A stretch of DNA of 64,000 nt from Roseburia hominis (GCA_040702975.1 CP159990.1:558001-622000); one strand, 5' to 3'; positions 1-9,490 are shown, counted from the stretch's first letter. Notes: generated by a model not told the origin, from the sequence alone. A program made the numbers and translations.

Positions 1-258
1 GAGATGGTCTTTGCATTTTTGTTCCCGGTTGTTATATGGGAGGAAGGCTCTTTGAAGGAGAAGCTGGTAAGAAGCCTTTACCTTGCGGTGCGGAATCTGC
101 CGTATACGCTGCTGATGGTGGCGATGAATATCATTCTTCCGGTATGTATTGTGCTGGGTGATTATTTTATGGGATTGGTGACGCCGATTTATGTGGTGGC
201 CGGATTTGGCCTGATCGCGTTTGCGGACGTGGTGCTGCTGGAAAGATGTAAGGAATAG
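1..258 (+). CDS. YesL-like (DUF624) membrane protein, C-terminal fragment
   Basis: The gene enters the window already open, so only its last 85 codons are visible and the true start is upstream. What remains is two hydrophobic segments (about residues 30-50 and 55-75 of the visible part) joined by a short loop and ending in a charged tail, LLERCKE. This matches the C-terminal half of DUF624/YesL proteins, small polytopic membrane proteins usually encoded beside carbohydrate ABC transporters and glycosidases. Only 12 bases separate its stop from the esterase gene that follows, so it is probably co-transcribed with the mannan genes. The function of the family is unknown. The assignment rests on hydrophobic pattern and context. 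Confidence 0.55.
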   Translation, partial: EMVFAFLFPVVIWEEGSLKEKLVRSLYLAVRNLPYTLLMVAMNIILPVCIVLGDYFMGLVTPIYVVAGFGLIAFADVVLLERCKE

Positions 259-270
259 GAGCGTGGAAAT

Positions 271-1311
271 ATGATCTGTGAGCTGGACAGTAAGGAACTG
301 GTCTACAATGGGAGGATTGATAAAACGAATCCTAAAAGACCGGGATTTGTATTCCCGGCCTCTTCCCTGCATTTTCGGTTTTACGGAAAAAGAGCGGTGC
401 TTACAGTGCAGAACCATCACGCTTACTGGAAGAATTATGCCGGTATGGTGGTGGATGGAGAACAGAAAAAATGGCTGCTGAACGAGGAGAAAATAACAGA
501 GATCATCTTGGTGGACGAGACTGCAGAAAAAGAGCACGAGGTCTTGTTTTTTAAACGCCAGGATTCCTGCCATGAGATGGAATTGGTCAGCCTGGAATTA
601 TCTGAGGGGGCAAGGCTTTTGGAAATGCCCGAACCGCCAAAGAGAAGGATAGAGGTCTACGGCGATTCCGTTTCGGCCGGGGAAGTGTCTGAGGCGGTAG
701 CGTATGTGGGAAAGGAGGACCCGGAGCATGACGGGGAATTCTCAAACAGCTGGTATTCCTATGCGTGGATAACAGCGCGCAAGCTGGGCGCACAGATTCA
801 TGATATTGCGCAGGGAGGAATCGCTCTGCTTGACGGGACTGGGTGGTTCGCGGGACCTGATTATGTTGGAATGGAGACGGCGTGGGATAAGCTCCACTAT
901 AACCCCGAGCTGGGAGCACAAACTGAGTGGGATTTTTCCGGATATACTCCACAGGTGGTAATTGTAGCCATCGGGCAGAATGACAGCAATCCGGAGGATT
1001 ACATGAAGGAAGAATATTGCGGAGAGAAGGCATTTTTTTGGAGATGCCGATACGGAATGTTTCTGGAAAAGATCCGGGGAAAATACCCGGATGCACATAT
1101 CATTTGTCTGACGACACTTTTGACGCACGATCCGGCGTGGGACAGGGCAATCGGGGAAGTGTGCTGTGAAATGCGTGACGAAAAGATCACGCATTATATC
1201 TTTCGAAGAAACGGGAAAGGAACGCCGGGGCATCTGCGGATTCCGGAGGCAGAGGAAATGGCGGAGGAGCTGGCGGCTTATATAGAGAGCCTGGAGATAG
1301 AAGGCTGGTAA
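271..1311 (+). CDS. SGNH/CE2-type acetyl esterase
   Basis: This 346-residue protein has an N-terminal beta-sandwich-like region (about 1-120) followed by an SGNH hydrolase domain. Block I is YGDSVSAGE with catalytic Ser133. A block III-like segment, AIGQNDSNPED, follows, and His321 in PGHLRIPEAEE is the likely catalytic base. A jelly-roll domain before an SGNH domain is the arrangement of carbohydrate esterase family 2, which removes acetyl groups from xylan and mannan oligosaccharides. No signal peptide is seen, so it should act in the cytoplasm on imported oligosaccharides. The next gene is a phosphohexomutase, and a mannanase lies further downstream, which favours acetylated (gluco)mannan as substrate. 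Family assignment is from motifs and layout; the exact substrate is inferred. Confidence 0.8.
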   Translation: MICELDSKELVYNGRIDKTNPKRPGFVFPASSLHFRFYGKRAVLTVQNHHAYWKNYAGMVVDGEQKKWLLNEEKITEIILVDETAEKEHEVLFFKRQDSCHEMELVSLELSEGARLLEMPEPPKRRIEVYGDSVSAGEVSEAVAYVGKEDPEHDGEFSNSWYSYAWITARKLGAQIHDIAQGGIALLDGTGWFAGPDYVGMETAWDKLHYNPELGAQTEWDFSGYTPQVVIVAIGQNDSNPEDYMKEEYCGEKAFFWRCRYGMFLEKIRGKYPDAHIICLTTLLTHDPAWDRAIGEVCCEMRDEKITHYIFRRNGKGTPGHLRIPEAEEMAEELAAYIESLEIEGW

Positions 1312-1345
1312 AGAACAGAATTTATAAAATCGGAGGAGGACAATT

Positions 1346-3070
1346 ATGGAAGCAAGAAAGACCTATGAATTTTGGCTGGAAGATCCGTATTTTGACGAGG
1401 CGACGAAAGCAGAGCTTCGCACCATCGCGGGTGATGAGAAGGAAATCGAGGAGCGGTTTTACCGGAATCTGGAGTTTGGAACCGGAGGGCTTCGCGGAAT
1501 TATCGGAGCCGGAACCAACCGAATGAATATTTACACGGTCCGCAAGGCGACCCAGGGGCTGGCGAATTTTATTTTGAAAGAGAATGCGCAGGAAAAGGGC
1601 GTTGCAATCGCCTTTGATTCCCGGAATATGTCTCCGGAATTTGCCGATGAGGCGGCGCTCTGTCTTGCGGCGAACGGAATCAAGGCATATATTTTCCCGT
1701 CGCTTCGGCCGACACCGATGCTGTCATTTGCACTCAGAGAGCTGGGCTGCACGGCGGGAATTGTTGTGACGGCAAGCCACAATCCGCCGGAGTATAACGG
1801 ATATAAGGTGTACTGGGAGGACGGCGCGCAGATTACTTACCCGAAGGATAAGGAGATTATCGGGGAGGTAAATGCGATCACGGACTATGGACAGGTAAAG
1901 ACGATGGAGAAATCTAAGGCCGAGGCTGCGGGCCTGTATCAGGTAATCGGTTCGGAGATTGACGATAAATATATGGAGGCTTTGATCGGTCTTGCGATTC
2001 ACCCGGAAATTATCCGGGAGGAAGCGGAGAATCTGAAGATTGTATATACGCCGCTTCACGGCACCGGGAATCTTCCGGTGAGAAGAGTGCTTAAGGAGCT
2101 TGGCTTTATGAACGTGTATGTGGTGAAGGAGCAGGAGTTGCCTGACGGGAATTTTCCGACGGTATCCTATCCGAACCCGGAGGATAAGAATGCGTTTACA
2201 CTGGCTCTTAAGCTTGCCCAAGAAGTAGATGCAGACATTGTGCTGGCGACAGACCCGGACGCAGACCGTCTGGGTGTGTATGCAAAGGATAATCAGACCG
2301 GAGAATACGTGAACTTTACCGGAAACATGTCCGGAATGCTGATCCTGGAATATATTCTCTCCCAGAGGAAAGCAATGGGAACTCTGCCGGAAAATGGCGC
2401 GGTGGTCACGACGATCGTGTCCGGAAAAATGTCCCGGGAGATTACGAAGGCTTACGGAATGAAGCTGATTGAGACGCTGACCGGATTTAAGTATATCGGG
2501 GAACAGATCAAATTCTTTGAGCAGAATCATGCACATGAGTATGTGTTTGGCTATGAGGAGAGCTATGGCTGTCTGGTAGGAACTCATGCGCGTGATAAGG
2601 ACGCAGTCGTGGCAGTGATGGCGCTCTGCGAGGTGGCGGCATATTGCAAGCATTTGGGCATCATCTTATGTGACAAGATGAAAGAACTGTTCGAGACCTA
2701 TGGATATTACAAGGAAGGACTTTGTACCGTGACACTGAAAGGGCAGGACGGCGCAAAGAAGATCGTCTCCATGATGGAGCAGATCCGCAGTGATGTGCCG
2801 AAGAGTATTGGAGGTCTTGCGGTGACGCAGTTTCGGGATTACAAGGAAGATGTGCTTCTTGATATGACGGACGGGACGAGGACGGCCACGGGACTTCCGA
2901 ATTCCAACGTGCTGTATTTTGAACTGGAAGACGCCGCGTGGTGCTGTATCCGTCCGTCCGGAACGGAACCGAAGATCAAGTTCTATATCGGTGTCCGGGG
3001 AGAAAATGAGGAAGAGGCGGACAGGAAGCTGGCGAAACTTACGAAGGCGGTGAAAGAGCTGGCACAGTAG
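1346..3070 (+). CDS. pgcA: Phosphoglucomutase/phosphomannomutase, alpha-D-phosphohexomutase family
   Basis: This 574-residue enzyme interconverts hexose 1-phosphate and hexose 6-phosphate. All four family signatures are present in order: the phosphoserine loop TASHNPPEYNGYK with Ser144, the Mg2+-binding DPDADRLG, the sugar-binding GYEESYG, and the phosphate-binding RPSGTEPKIKFY near the C-terminus. Length and motifs match Firmicute PgcA-type mutases. It starts behind the ribosome-binding site GGAGGA, 34 bases after the esterase. In a mannan locus it would turn mannose 1-phosphate, released by mannosyl-phosphorylases, into mannose 6-phosphate for the ManA domain encoded next. A general glucose 1-phosphate role is equally allowed by sequence. 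Confidence 0.9.
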   Translation: MEARKTYEFWLEDPYFDEATKAELRTIAGDEKEIEERFYRNLEFGTGGLRGIIGAGTNRMNIYTVRKATQGLANFILKENAQEKGVAIAFDSRNMSPEFADEAALCLAANGIKAYIFPSLRPTPMLSFALRELGCTAGIVVTASHNPPEYNGYKVYWEDGAQITYPKDKEIIGEVNAITDYGQVKTMEKSKAEAAGLYQVIGSEIDDKYMEALIGLAIHPEIIREEAENLKIVYTPLHGTGNLPVRRVLKELGFMNVYVVKEQELPDGNFPTVSYPNPEDKNAFTLALKLAQEVDADIVLATDPDADRLGVYAKDNQTGEYVNFTGNMSGMLILEYILSQRKAMGTLPENGAVVTTIVSGKMSREITKAYGMKLIETLTGFKYIGEQIKFFEQNHAHEYVFGYEESYGCLVGTHARDKDAVVAVMALCEVAAYCKHLGIILCDKMKELFETYGYYKEGLCTVTLKGQDGAKKIVSMMEQIRSDVPKSIGGLAVTQFRDYKEDVLLDMTDGTRTATGLPNSNVLYFELEDAAWCCIRPSGTEPKIKFYIGVRGENEEEADRKLAKLTKAVKELAQ

Positions 3071-3083
3071 AAGGAGAACGATC

Positions 3084-4937
3084 ATGAGTATTTTAAAATT
3101 AAAACCGAGCTGTAAGGATTATCTCTGGGGCGGTCACCGTTTGGCAGAGGAATATGGAAAGGAATATGACGGCGATGTGCTGGCGGAGACATGGGAGTTA
3201 TCCTGCCACCCGGACGGGCCGTCGGTGATCACGAACGGCTGCTTTGCGGGAAAGACCTTGAAACAATATATTGACGAACAGGGGAAGGAGGTTCTGGGGA
3301 CGCATTGCAGGAGGTTCCGGGATTTTCCGATTCTGACGAAATTCATTGATGCGAAGGACAATCTGTCGATTCAGGTCCACCCGGATAACCGTTACGCCCT
3401 GAAAAATGAAGGACAGTACGGGAAGACAGAAATGTGGTATGTGATGGACGCAGGAAAGGACGCATTTCTGTATTATGGGTTCAAAAAAGAGATCAGCAAG
3501 GAGGAGTTTGCAAGAAGGATACAGGAGGACACCTTGCTGGAGGTATTAAACGCCGTTCCGGTTCAAAAAGGTGATGTGCTGTTCATTGAGTCCGGGACGA
3601 TTCATGCGATTGGTAAGGATATTTTGATTGCGGAGATTCAGCAGAATTCGAATGTGACGTATCGTGTGTACGACTATGGAAGAGTCGGAAAAGACGGGAA
3701 AAAACGGGATCTGCATATCGAGAAGGCCCTTGCCGTGACGAACCGGGTGCCGATCATCAAGGATAAGAGCAGCTATCCGCATGTGGCAGACTGTGACTAT
3801 TTTACGGTAGATAAGTTAAATCTTGACGGAAAAGTCATGAAGAAAATGGAAGGAACAGTTTCCGAGGAATCCTTTGCCAGTATCCTCATGCTTGACGGCG
3901 AGGGAACTATCTCAAATCAGGGGGAGACGCTTGCATTCAGGAAAGGGGACAGCTTTTTCCTGTCGGCGGGAAGCGGCACGTACCAGGTGCAGGGCTCATG
4001 TGACGCTCTGATTACTACGATCCGCGAGAAGTCGGCGCCGGTCAGAATCGGCATTGATATCGGCGGAACGGATACGAAGATCGGCCTGGTGGATGTCCAT
4101 CAGAAGCTGATCACGCAGACGACGATGGCGACCGGAAGCCATCGCCCTGCGGAAGAAATTATCCGGGAAATTGGGCAAAAGGCGCTGGAGCTTCTGGATA
4201 CGCAGGGAATCCCGATGGATCAGTGCGTGGGAGCCGGAATCGGAGTCCCGGGGACGGTAGACCGGAGGGGTGGCCTGGTGCGCTATTCAAATAATATCAA
4301 GTGGGAGCATGTGGAACTTGCGAAAGAAATGGGTAAGTTTCTTCCGATACCAATACAGATTGCAAATGACGCGGACTGTGCGGCGCTTGGAGAGGCGGTC
4401 GCCGGAGCGGGAAGAGACTGTCAGGATGTGATCATGCTGACGCTGGGAACCGGAGTCGGCGGCGGAATCATTCTCGACGGAGCAATCTATGAAGGGCGCG
4501 GTGTCGGCGGCAGTGAACTCGGTCATATGGTGATCATCGAGAATGGAGAACCGTGTACCTGCGGAAGACGCGGGTGTCTGGAAGCGTATGCTTCGGCGAC
4601 TGCGCTTAAAAGAGACGTAAAGAAGGAGACAGGGCGCGAAATGGCGCCGGAAGACATATTTGCCATGGCAGCGAGCGGGGAGGAGCCGTTTGAGAAAATT
4701 GTGAATGCTTATATCCGCAGACTGGGAATCGGAATCGTAAATATTGTAAATATTTTCCGCCCTCAGCTTGTACTGCTTGGCGGAGGAATTTCGAATCAGG
4801 GAGAGGTGTTGCTTGTGCCACTTCGCAAGATGATGGAGGAAGGCTGTTTCGGAGGAGAAAAGGGTGAGATACCGGAAATCGGGACAGCGGCGCTTGGAAA
4901 TACGGCAGGAATGATCGGGGCGGCCAGCCTGATCTGA
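3084..4937 (+). CDS. manA: Fusion protein: type I mannose-6-phosphate isomerase (ManA) and ROK sugar kinase
   Basis: This is a single 617-residue reading frame with two enzymes. Residues 1 to about 312 are a cupin-type class I phosphomannose isomerase; the metal-site segments IQVHPDN and ESGTIHAIG are clear. Residues about 318-617 are a complete ROK kinase with the ATP-binding IGIDIGGTDTK, GIGVPGTVDR, NDADCAALGEA, LGTGVGGG and the zinc motif CTCGRRGCLEAYAS. There is no stop or frameshift at the junction (about nucleotide 4030). The kinase would phosphorylate mannose or glucose and the isomerase would turn mannose 6-phosphate into fructose 6-phosphate, so the fusion could take free mannose into glycolysis in one polypeptide. 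It starts 13 bases after pgcA. Kinase sugar specificity cannot be read from sequence. Confidence 0.88.
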   Translation: MSILKLKPSCKDYLWGGHRLAEEYGKEYDGDVLAETWELSCHPDGPSVITNGCFAGKTLKQYIDEQGKEVLGTHCRRFRDFPILTKFIDAKDNLSIQVHPDNRYALKNEGQYGKTEMWYVMDAGKDAFLYYGFKKEISKEEFARRIQEDTLLEVLNAVPVQKGDVLFIESGTIHAIGKDILIAEIQQNSNVTYRVYDYGRVGKDGKKRDLHIEKALAVTNRVPIIKDKSSYPHVADCDYFTVDKLNLDGKVMKKMEGTVSEESFASILMLDGEGTISNQGETLAFRKGDSFFLSAGSGTYQVQGSCDALITTIREKSAPVRIGIDIGGTDTKIGLVDVHQKLITQTTMATGSHRPAEEIIREIGQKALELLDTQGIPMDQCVGAGIGVPGTVDRRGGLVRYSNNIKWEHVELAKEMGKFLPIPIQIANDADCAALGEAVAGAGRDCQDVIMLTLGTGVGGGIILDGAIYEGRGVGGSELGHMVIIENGEPCTCGRRGCLEAYASATALKRDVKKETGREMAPEDIFAMAASGEEPFEKIVNAYIRRLGIGIVNIVNIFRPQLVLLGGGISNQGEVLLVPLRKMMEEGCFGGEKGEIPEIGTAALGNTAGMIGAASLI

Positions 4938-5075
4938 GGTGTGTTGAATTTTGGATGATCGGAATCTCGAAGAAGGGGAAACTCTGGTCATCTGAAAGAT
5001 AAAATTTCAGGAGAGCGCCGCCCGGAGCATAAAGATGATGAGGGAAAGGGCGTACCTGAGGAAAGGAAGGAAAAG

Positions 5076-8000
5076 ATGAGAAAGAGAAACAAGAAAGTGT
5101 GTGCCCTGCTGCTGGCGTTTACGATGGCAGCGGGCATGTGTATGCCGGTTTCTGCCAGGGAGGCGAAGAGCGTTCCGGCTGCAACAGAGTTTGCAGGACT
5201 GGAAGAGGCGGGAAGCTGGTATTACGGAGGAGGCTGGGAGTATCAGTATTCAGGTGCCGATAACTCTGCAGTGGCCATGGAGAATGGCATGGTAAAGGCC
5301 ACAGTCGACTACAGCGCCGATGCGGACAAGGACTACAGCAAGATGGCGATTTCCAGCTGGAATGATGATGGAATCAGCTTCGAAGAAGTGACAAAAGTCA
5401 CACTGGACTTCTATTATGATGAAGCAAAGATGACAAGCGGCAGTTTTAAGCTGACAGTAAATTCGGATGCCCTGAATGTCGGTGACACCGCGCTGGATTT
5501 AAGTGCGGCAGAGGTCGTGGACGGGACCTTGAAGAAACTTCCGGTCACACTGAAATGTGACGCGGCAAATGGTTCTGTAAATGGTATCACCTTCTGTTTG
5601 ATCGGCGTCAATACGGATTATAAGGGGGATATATGGCTTGATAATATTCAGTTTGTGGCTGAGGAACCAAAGCCGGCTTCGGATGCAAAAACGTGGGATT
5701 TTGAAGACGGTACCACCCAGGGCTGGTATTTTGACAATAGCTGGGCAGGAGACAGTTATCATGGACCGACCGAGAATGTGTGCAGCGTTGAGAATGGAAG
5801 GCTAAAGGTCGATATGGACTATTCCAAAGATGTGGAAAACGGCTGGCTGCAACCGGCGATCAGTATTTCGCCGGAGGGCGGCATTGACTTTTCCGGCGCG
5901 ACCATGCTGGGATTTGAGATGTATTTTTCTGCGGAGGCGAAGACCACGGGCAATATTACGGTAAAAGGCGTGGCCGGAAATGTCCTGAATGAGCAGATGT
6001 CGGGAATCAATAACATGGAGACAGAGGACGTCGGAAACGGGCTGACAAAGGCGGTGTTTAATTTTGAAATCGATACGGCAGCGGCCAAGTCGGAGACACC
6101 GGATAAGCTGATGCTTTTGCTGGTGGGAAATAACACGGATTACAAGGGACCGATTTATTTTGACAATATCCGGCTTTATACTCCCGTTGTCGAGGATGTC
6201 TATGTAGACGCTACGGTGAAGGCTGAGACTAAGACAAGTGTTTCAGGAAACAGCTCCGCTCTGTCGGTAAATGGAAGCAGCTATGCTTATGCGGATAAGA
6301 TTCAGCTTGCTGATCCCAAGGCAGACGCTTCTGCAAAGGCACTCTATCAGTATCTGAAAGCGGTAGGAGAATCTGACGCGGCCCTTTACGGACACATGGA
6401 GGATACAGTCCTGAAGGCAGGCTCTTCGGAACTGTCGGATTCTGATACGGAAGATTTGACGGGATCTCTGGCGGCAATCAATGGCCTGGACTGTGGCGGA
6501 TTATTCTCAGGCTTTGCATCCAAATATAATGCCCGCCATCCGGAGGAAGAGCCGCTTCCTGACACAACGGAGGGGAATATTAAGGCGGCAGCCCTTCTGT
6601 CCAATGAGGCAATACAGGGCGGCGCAGTTATGACCTTATCCTGCCATATGCCGAACTTTGCGTTCGCATCTGAAAAAGATAGTTCTGCAGTGAAAACGTA
6701 TGACCGTTTTGATTACAGCAGTGCGGATTCCTATAATCTGAAGGGAGATTGTATGAATCAGATTCTGCCGGGAGGCGCGTTCAATCCACAGTTTACAGCC
6801 TTCCTTGATTTGATTGCCGAATATGCAGACCAGGTGGACGGTGCAGTGCTTTTCCGCCCGTTCCATGAAAATACAGGAAGCTGGTTCTGGTGGGGCAAGG
6901 CGTTCTGCGATGCGGAAACTTATAAGAGCGTATTTAAGTATACGGTAGAATATCTGCGTGATGTAAAAGGGGTACATAATTTACTCTACGTATATGGACC
7001 GGGTTCTGAGGCGGCGACCTTGGAAGAGTACGGTGAGCGCTATCCGGGAGACGAGTTCGTCGATATGGTAGGATTCGACACCTACGACGACAAAGCGTCT
7101 GCAGATGAAAGCTACACATTTATGAAGAACTTCGAATCAGTCGTAAAACTTACGGACCAGTTCGCAAAAGAGCATAATAAACTGTTTGCAGTGACAGAGA
7201 CCGGTATCACGAACAGTGCGATGAAAAAGACCGGAAACGAACGCCCGGAATGGTTCACGGAGATTCTGGATATTATCACAAAACCGGAATATAACTGTGC
7301 ATATTATATGGTATGGTCGAACTATGATTCCAAGAGCAATTACTACTCACCATTCGCTGTTTCAAAGGCGGAGGACGGAACGCTTCACGGGCATGAACTG
7401 ATGGATGGATTTATCCGTTTTTATAACAATGAAAAGAGTATTTTTGCTGCGGATCAAAAGCAGGTAGTCTATGGTGAGAAACCGGCAGCTCCGACGGTAA
7501 ACGGCTGGGAGGCGACAGGCTATATTACAGCGCCGCTTGCAGGAAAGCGTATCCTTGAGGCAGTAGATGTGACGGCACAGCTCAGCGAGGGCGTGACAGA
7601 CGCATATCTGGCAGTGTCAAGTGGGACGAAGGAAATAAAGCTTGACACAAAGGTGGAAGGCAGAATAGCCCTGGCGAAGCTGACAAGCGAGGTTTTGGAG
7701 CAGCTTGGCGAGGCGGCAAACGGAAAAATCATTCTTTACGGAAATGGCGCAAAGCTGGCCGAGATCACAGTTATTTTCAACATTGCGGAGAAAGAACCGG
7801 ACCCATATATGGTAGATGATTTTGAATCCTACTATGGCGTGGATTCCATGCTGACCGGCACCTGGGCGACCAATAAGGCTTCCGGCAGTACGATTGAACT
7901 GAATCTGACGAATATGGAAGGGGAAACGCAGGACGGCTACGCTATGAAGTTCACCTACAGAGAGACCAGCGGAGGCTGGGCCGGAGCTACGATTAACAAA

Positions 8001-8744
8001 GAAGTAGACTGGTCTGATTGTAATGCGCTTCAGTTCTGGACGATTCCGGACGGAAAGCAGCAGAAGACTGTTATCCAGATTCAGGCAAATAACACCTGCT
8101 ATGAGGCGTATTTGAATCTGTATGATGATTATAATGCACGGGCAGGCAAACCGACGCTGGTGACGATTCCATTTTCTGAATTCTGTCAGCGCGATACAGC
8201 CGGGAATCCGAAGGGCGGTCTGGTAAATGACTGTGGAGCAGTTTCGAGCTTCGGTTTGTGGGTCAATGCGGTCGACAATGAATTTTTTGACGGCGATACA
8301 GTAAGTGGCACGATCTGGTATGACAACATTACAGCAGTTAAAACGGACGTTGAAACGCCTGTATTTGCAGAACCGAATCCGCAGGAACATACGCATGAGT
8401 ATACCTATACGGATAACGGAGACGGAACACATACAAAGAAATGTGAGTGTGGAGAGACTGTTTCGGAGGAGCATATCTGGGAGAATGGAACATGTATCTG
8501 CGGCGCGAAAGAAACAAGTGAAGAGAAGCCGGGAACAGATGACAAGAAACCAGGAACGGATGACAAGAAGCCGGGAACAGATGATAGAAATCCGAATACC
8601 GGCGATAAGAAAACAGATGTGAAAAAGACCGGTACGGTAAATACAGGAGATTCGGCGAATACAGCCATGCTGATGGTAATATGTGCAGCGGCGTTGACGG
8701 TCATTCTGGGTGTAGTGTTCAGAAAGCGGATTAGCAGACGGTAA
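5076..8744 (+). CDS. Secreted modular GH26 beta-mannanase with tandem CBM-like domains and C-terminal anchor
   Basis: The 1222-residue protein begins with a signal peptide (about 1-27, ending PVSA). Two related beta-sandwich modules follow at about 37-200 and 203-375, each ending in DYKGxIxxDNI, and resemble mannan-binding CBM23/CBM27 types. A GH26 catalytic domain spans about 405-790: acid/base Glu598 in RPFHENTGSWFWWG and nucleophile Glu708 in FAVTETG. Next come a short Ig-like region, a third beta-sandwich (about 910-1100), a Cys-rich DGTHTKKCECGE module, three GTDDKKP-type repeats, and a C-terminal anchor of NTGD, a hydrophobic span and FRKRISRR. The anchor lacks a canonical LPXTG. It likely cuts mannan at the cell surface and feeds the intracellular enzymes encoded upstream. 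Confidence 0.88.
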   Translation: MRKRNKKVCALLLAFTMAAGMCMPVSAREAKSVPAATEFAGLEEAGSWYYGGGWEYQYSGADNSAVAMENGMVKATVDYSADADKDYSKMAISSWNDDGISFEEVTKVTLDFYYDEAKMTSGSFKLTVNSDALNVGDTALDLSAAEVVDGTLKKLPVTLKCDAANGSVNGITFCLIGVNTDYKGDIWLDNIQFVAEEPKPASDAKTWDFEDGTTQGWYFDNSWAGDSYHGPTENVCSVENGRLKVDMDYSKDVENGWLQPAISISPEGGIDFSGATMLGFEMYFSAEAKTTGNITVKGVAGNVLNEQMSGINNMETEDVGNGLTKAVFNFEIDTAAAKSETPDKLMLLLVGNNTDYKGPIYFDNIRLYTPVVEDVYVDATVKAETKTSVSGNSSALSVNGSSYAYADKIQLADPKADASAKALYQYLKAVGESDAALYGHMEDTVLKAGSSELSDSDTEDLTGSLAAINGLDCGGLFSGFASKYNARHPEEEPLPDTTEGNIKAAALLSNEAIQGGAVMTLSCHMPNFAFASEKDSSAVKTYDRFDYSSADSYNLKGDCMNQILPGGAFNPQFTAFLDLIAEYADQVDGAVLFRPFHENTGSWFWWGKAFCDAETYKSVFKYTVEYLRDVKGVHNLLYVYGPGSEAATLEEYGERYPGDEFVDMVGFDTYDDKASADESYTFMKNFESVVKLTDQFAKEHNKLFAVTETGITNSAMKKTGNERPEWFTEILDIITKPEYNCAYYMVWSNYDSKSNYYSPFAVSKAEDGTLHGHELMDGFIRFYNNEKSIFAADQKQVVYGEKPAAPTVNGWEATGYITAPLAGKRILEAVDVTAQLSEGVTDAYLAVSSGTKEIKLDTKVEGRIALAKLTSEVLEQLGEAANGKIILYGNGAKLAEITVIFNIAEKEPDPYMVDDFESYYGVDSMLTGTWATNKASGSTIELNLTNMEGETQDGYAMKFTYRETSGGWAGATINKEVDWSDCNALQFWTIPDGKQQKTVIQIQANNTCYEAYLNLYDDYNARAGKPTLVTIPFSEFCQRDTAGNPKGGLVNDCGAVSSFGLWVNAVDNEFFDGDTVSGTIWYDNITAVKTDVETPVFAEPNPQEHTHEYTYTDNGDGTHTKKCECGETVSEEHIWENGTCICGAKETSEEKPGTDDKKPGTDDKKPGTDDRNPNTGDKKTDVKKTGTVNTGDSANTAMLMVICAAALTVILGVVFRKRISRR

Positions 8745-8754
8745 TTGTTGTTTT

Positions 8755-8792
8755 GGAGGCAGATGACGGATACATCTGTCTCCTTCTATTTT
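8755..8792 (+). terminator. Intrinsic terminator after the GH26 gene
   Basis: Arms GGAGGCAGATG (8755-8765) and CATCTGTCTCC (8773-8783) pair along their length with one G-U, enclosing a 7-base loop. A T-rich tail (TTCTATTTT) follows. It lies directly after the mannanase stop and should end the mannan operon. Confidence 0.8.
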
Positions 8793-8896
8793 GGAGATAT
8801 ATTTGAGCGAAGGTTTCTTAGACATTCGCAGGATGACAACTATATGCAAATGGGAGTATAGTAGTATAAAAGAGCGGAAAGGAAGGTATATAGAAT

Positions 8897-9442
8897 ATGT
8901 TTGGAAGAGGTTGCATAAAAGAGGAAATTATCCCTTTTGAAACCATGTCTTCGGAAAAAGTGACCGTGGGGCGTTTTACTGTGGTAGAGGACCAGGTTCA
9001 GGTGAGAGGCCACAAGCAGCCTTACGATTATCTGGAAATCCGGGAAGGGGTATCCATTTTACCAATCCATGACGGAAAAGTGGTTGTGCTAAGACAGTAT
9101 CGCTACCCAGTGCGGTCCTGGCAGTGGGAGGTTCCGGGCGGATTTGTGGATAAGGGCGAAACCCCGGCAGAGGCGGTAGCAAGAGAATTAAAGGAAGAAA
9201 CCGGTTATGATGTAAAGGAAATTGTTTCTTTAGGGGCATTCTACCCGTCTTTTGGCTCTACGAATGAGAAGATTCATTTATTTATGGCCGTGTGTGGCAT
9301 GAAGGGAGAAGATGCCAGAGAGCCGGGTGAGGTGCTTTCAGTGACAGAGGTTACGTTCGACGAGTTTCGGGAGCTGGTGCGCTCCGGGGAGTTTATGCAT
9401 GGGGCAGGGCTTGCGGCGTGGGCGAGATATTGTGAAAGATAG
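8897..9442 (+). CDS. NUDIX hydrolase, ADP-ribose pyrophosphatase type
   Basis: This 181-residue protein contains a complete Nudix box: GFVDKGETPAEAVA followed by RELKEETGY, matching Gx5Ex7REUxEExGU. It sits in the usual alpha/beta fold of ADP-ribose and sugar-nucleotide pyrophosphatases, with the preceding VLRQYRYPVRSWQWEVPGG block typical of that subgroup. The expected reaction is hydrolysis of ADP-ribose to AMP and ribose 5-phosphate. The start is supported by GGAAGG upstream. It is a single-gene unit with its own weak promoter, and the palindromic repeat at 9491 lies downstream. The exact nucleotide substrate cannot be told. Confidence 0.85.
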   Translation: MFGRGCIKEEIIPFETMSSEKVTVGRFTVVEDQVQVRGHKQPYDYLEIREGVSILPIHDGKVVVLRQYRYPVRSWQWEVPGGFVDKGETPAEAVARELKEETGYDVKEIVSLGAFYPSFGSTNEKIHLFMAVCGMKGEDAREPGEVLSVTEVTFDEFRELVRSGEFMHGAGLAAWARYCER

Positions 9443-9490
9443 GGCGCGAATAATTGCTGAAGTAAATATTCGTGAAATTGCTATAAGGGT

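Noticed and set aside
4938..5075. Riboswitch upstream of the GH26 gene
   Set aside because: GAAGAAGGGGAAACTCTGG recalls part of a glycine riboswitch, but the paired helices are missing and the gene makes no sense for glycine control.
8520..8600. Regular 21-bp repeats that might suggest a CRISPR-like array
   Set aside because: They encode GTDDKKP repeats in frame inside the mannanase and have no spacers. The 10821-10914 repeats are likewise coding.
7617..8849. Open frame of 410 codons on the minus strand
   Set aside because: It is antisense to the GH26 gene, has no recognisable domain and lacks a ribosome-binding site.
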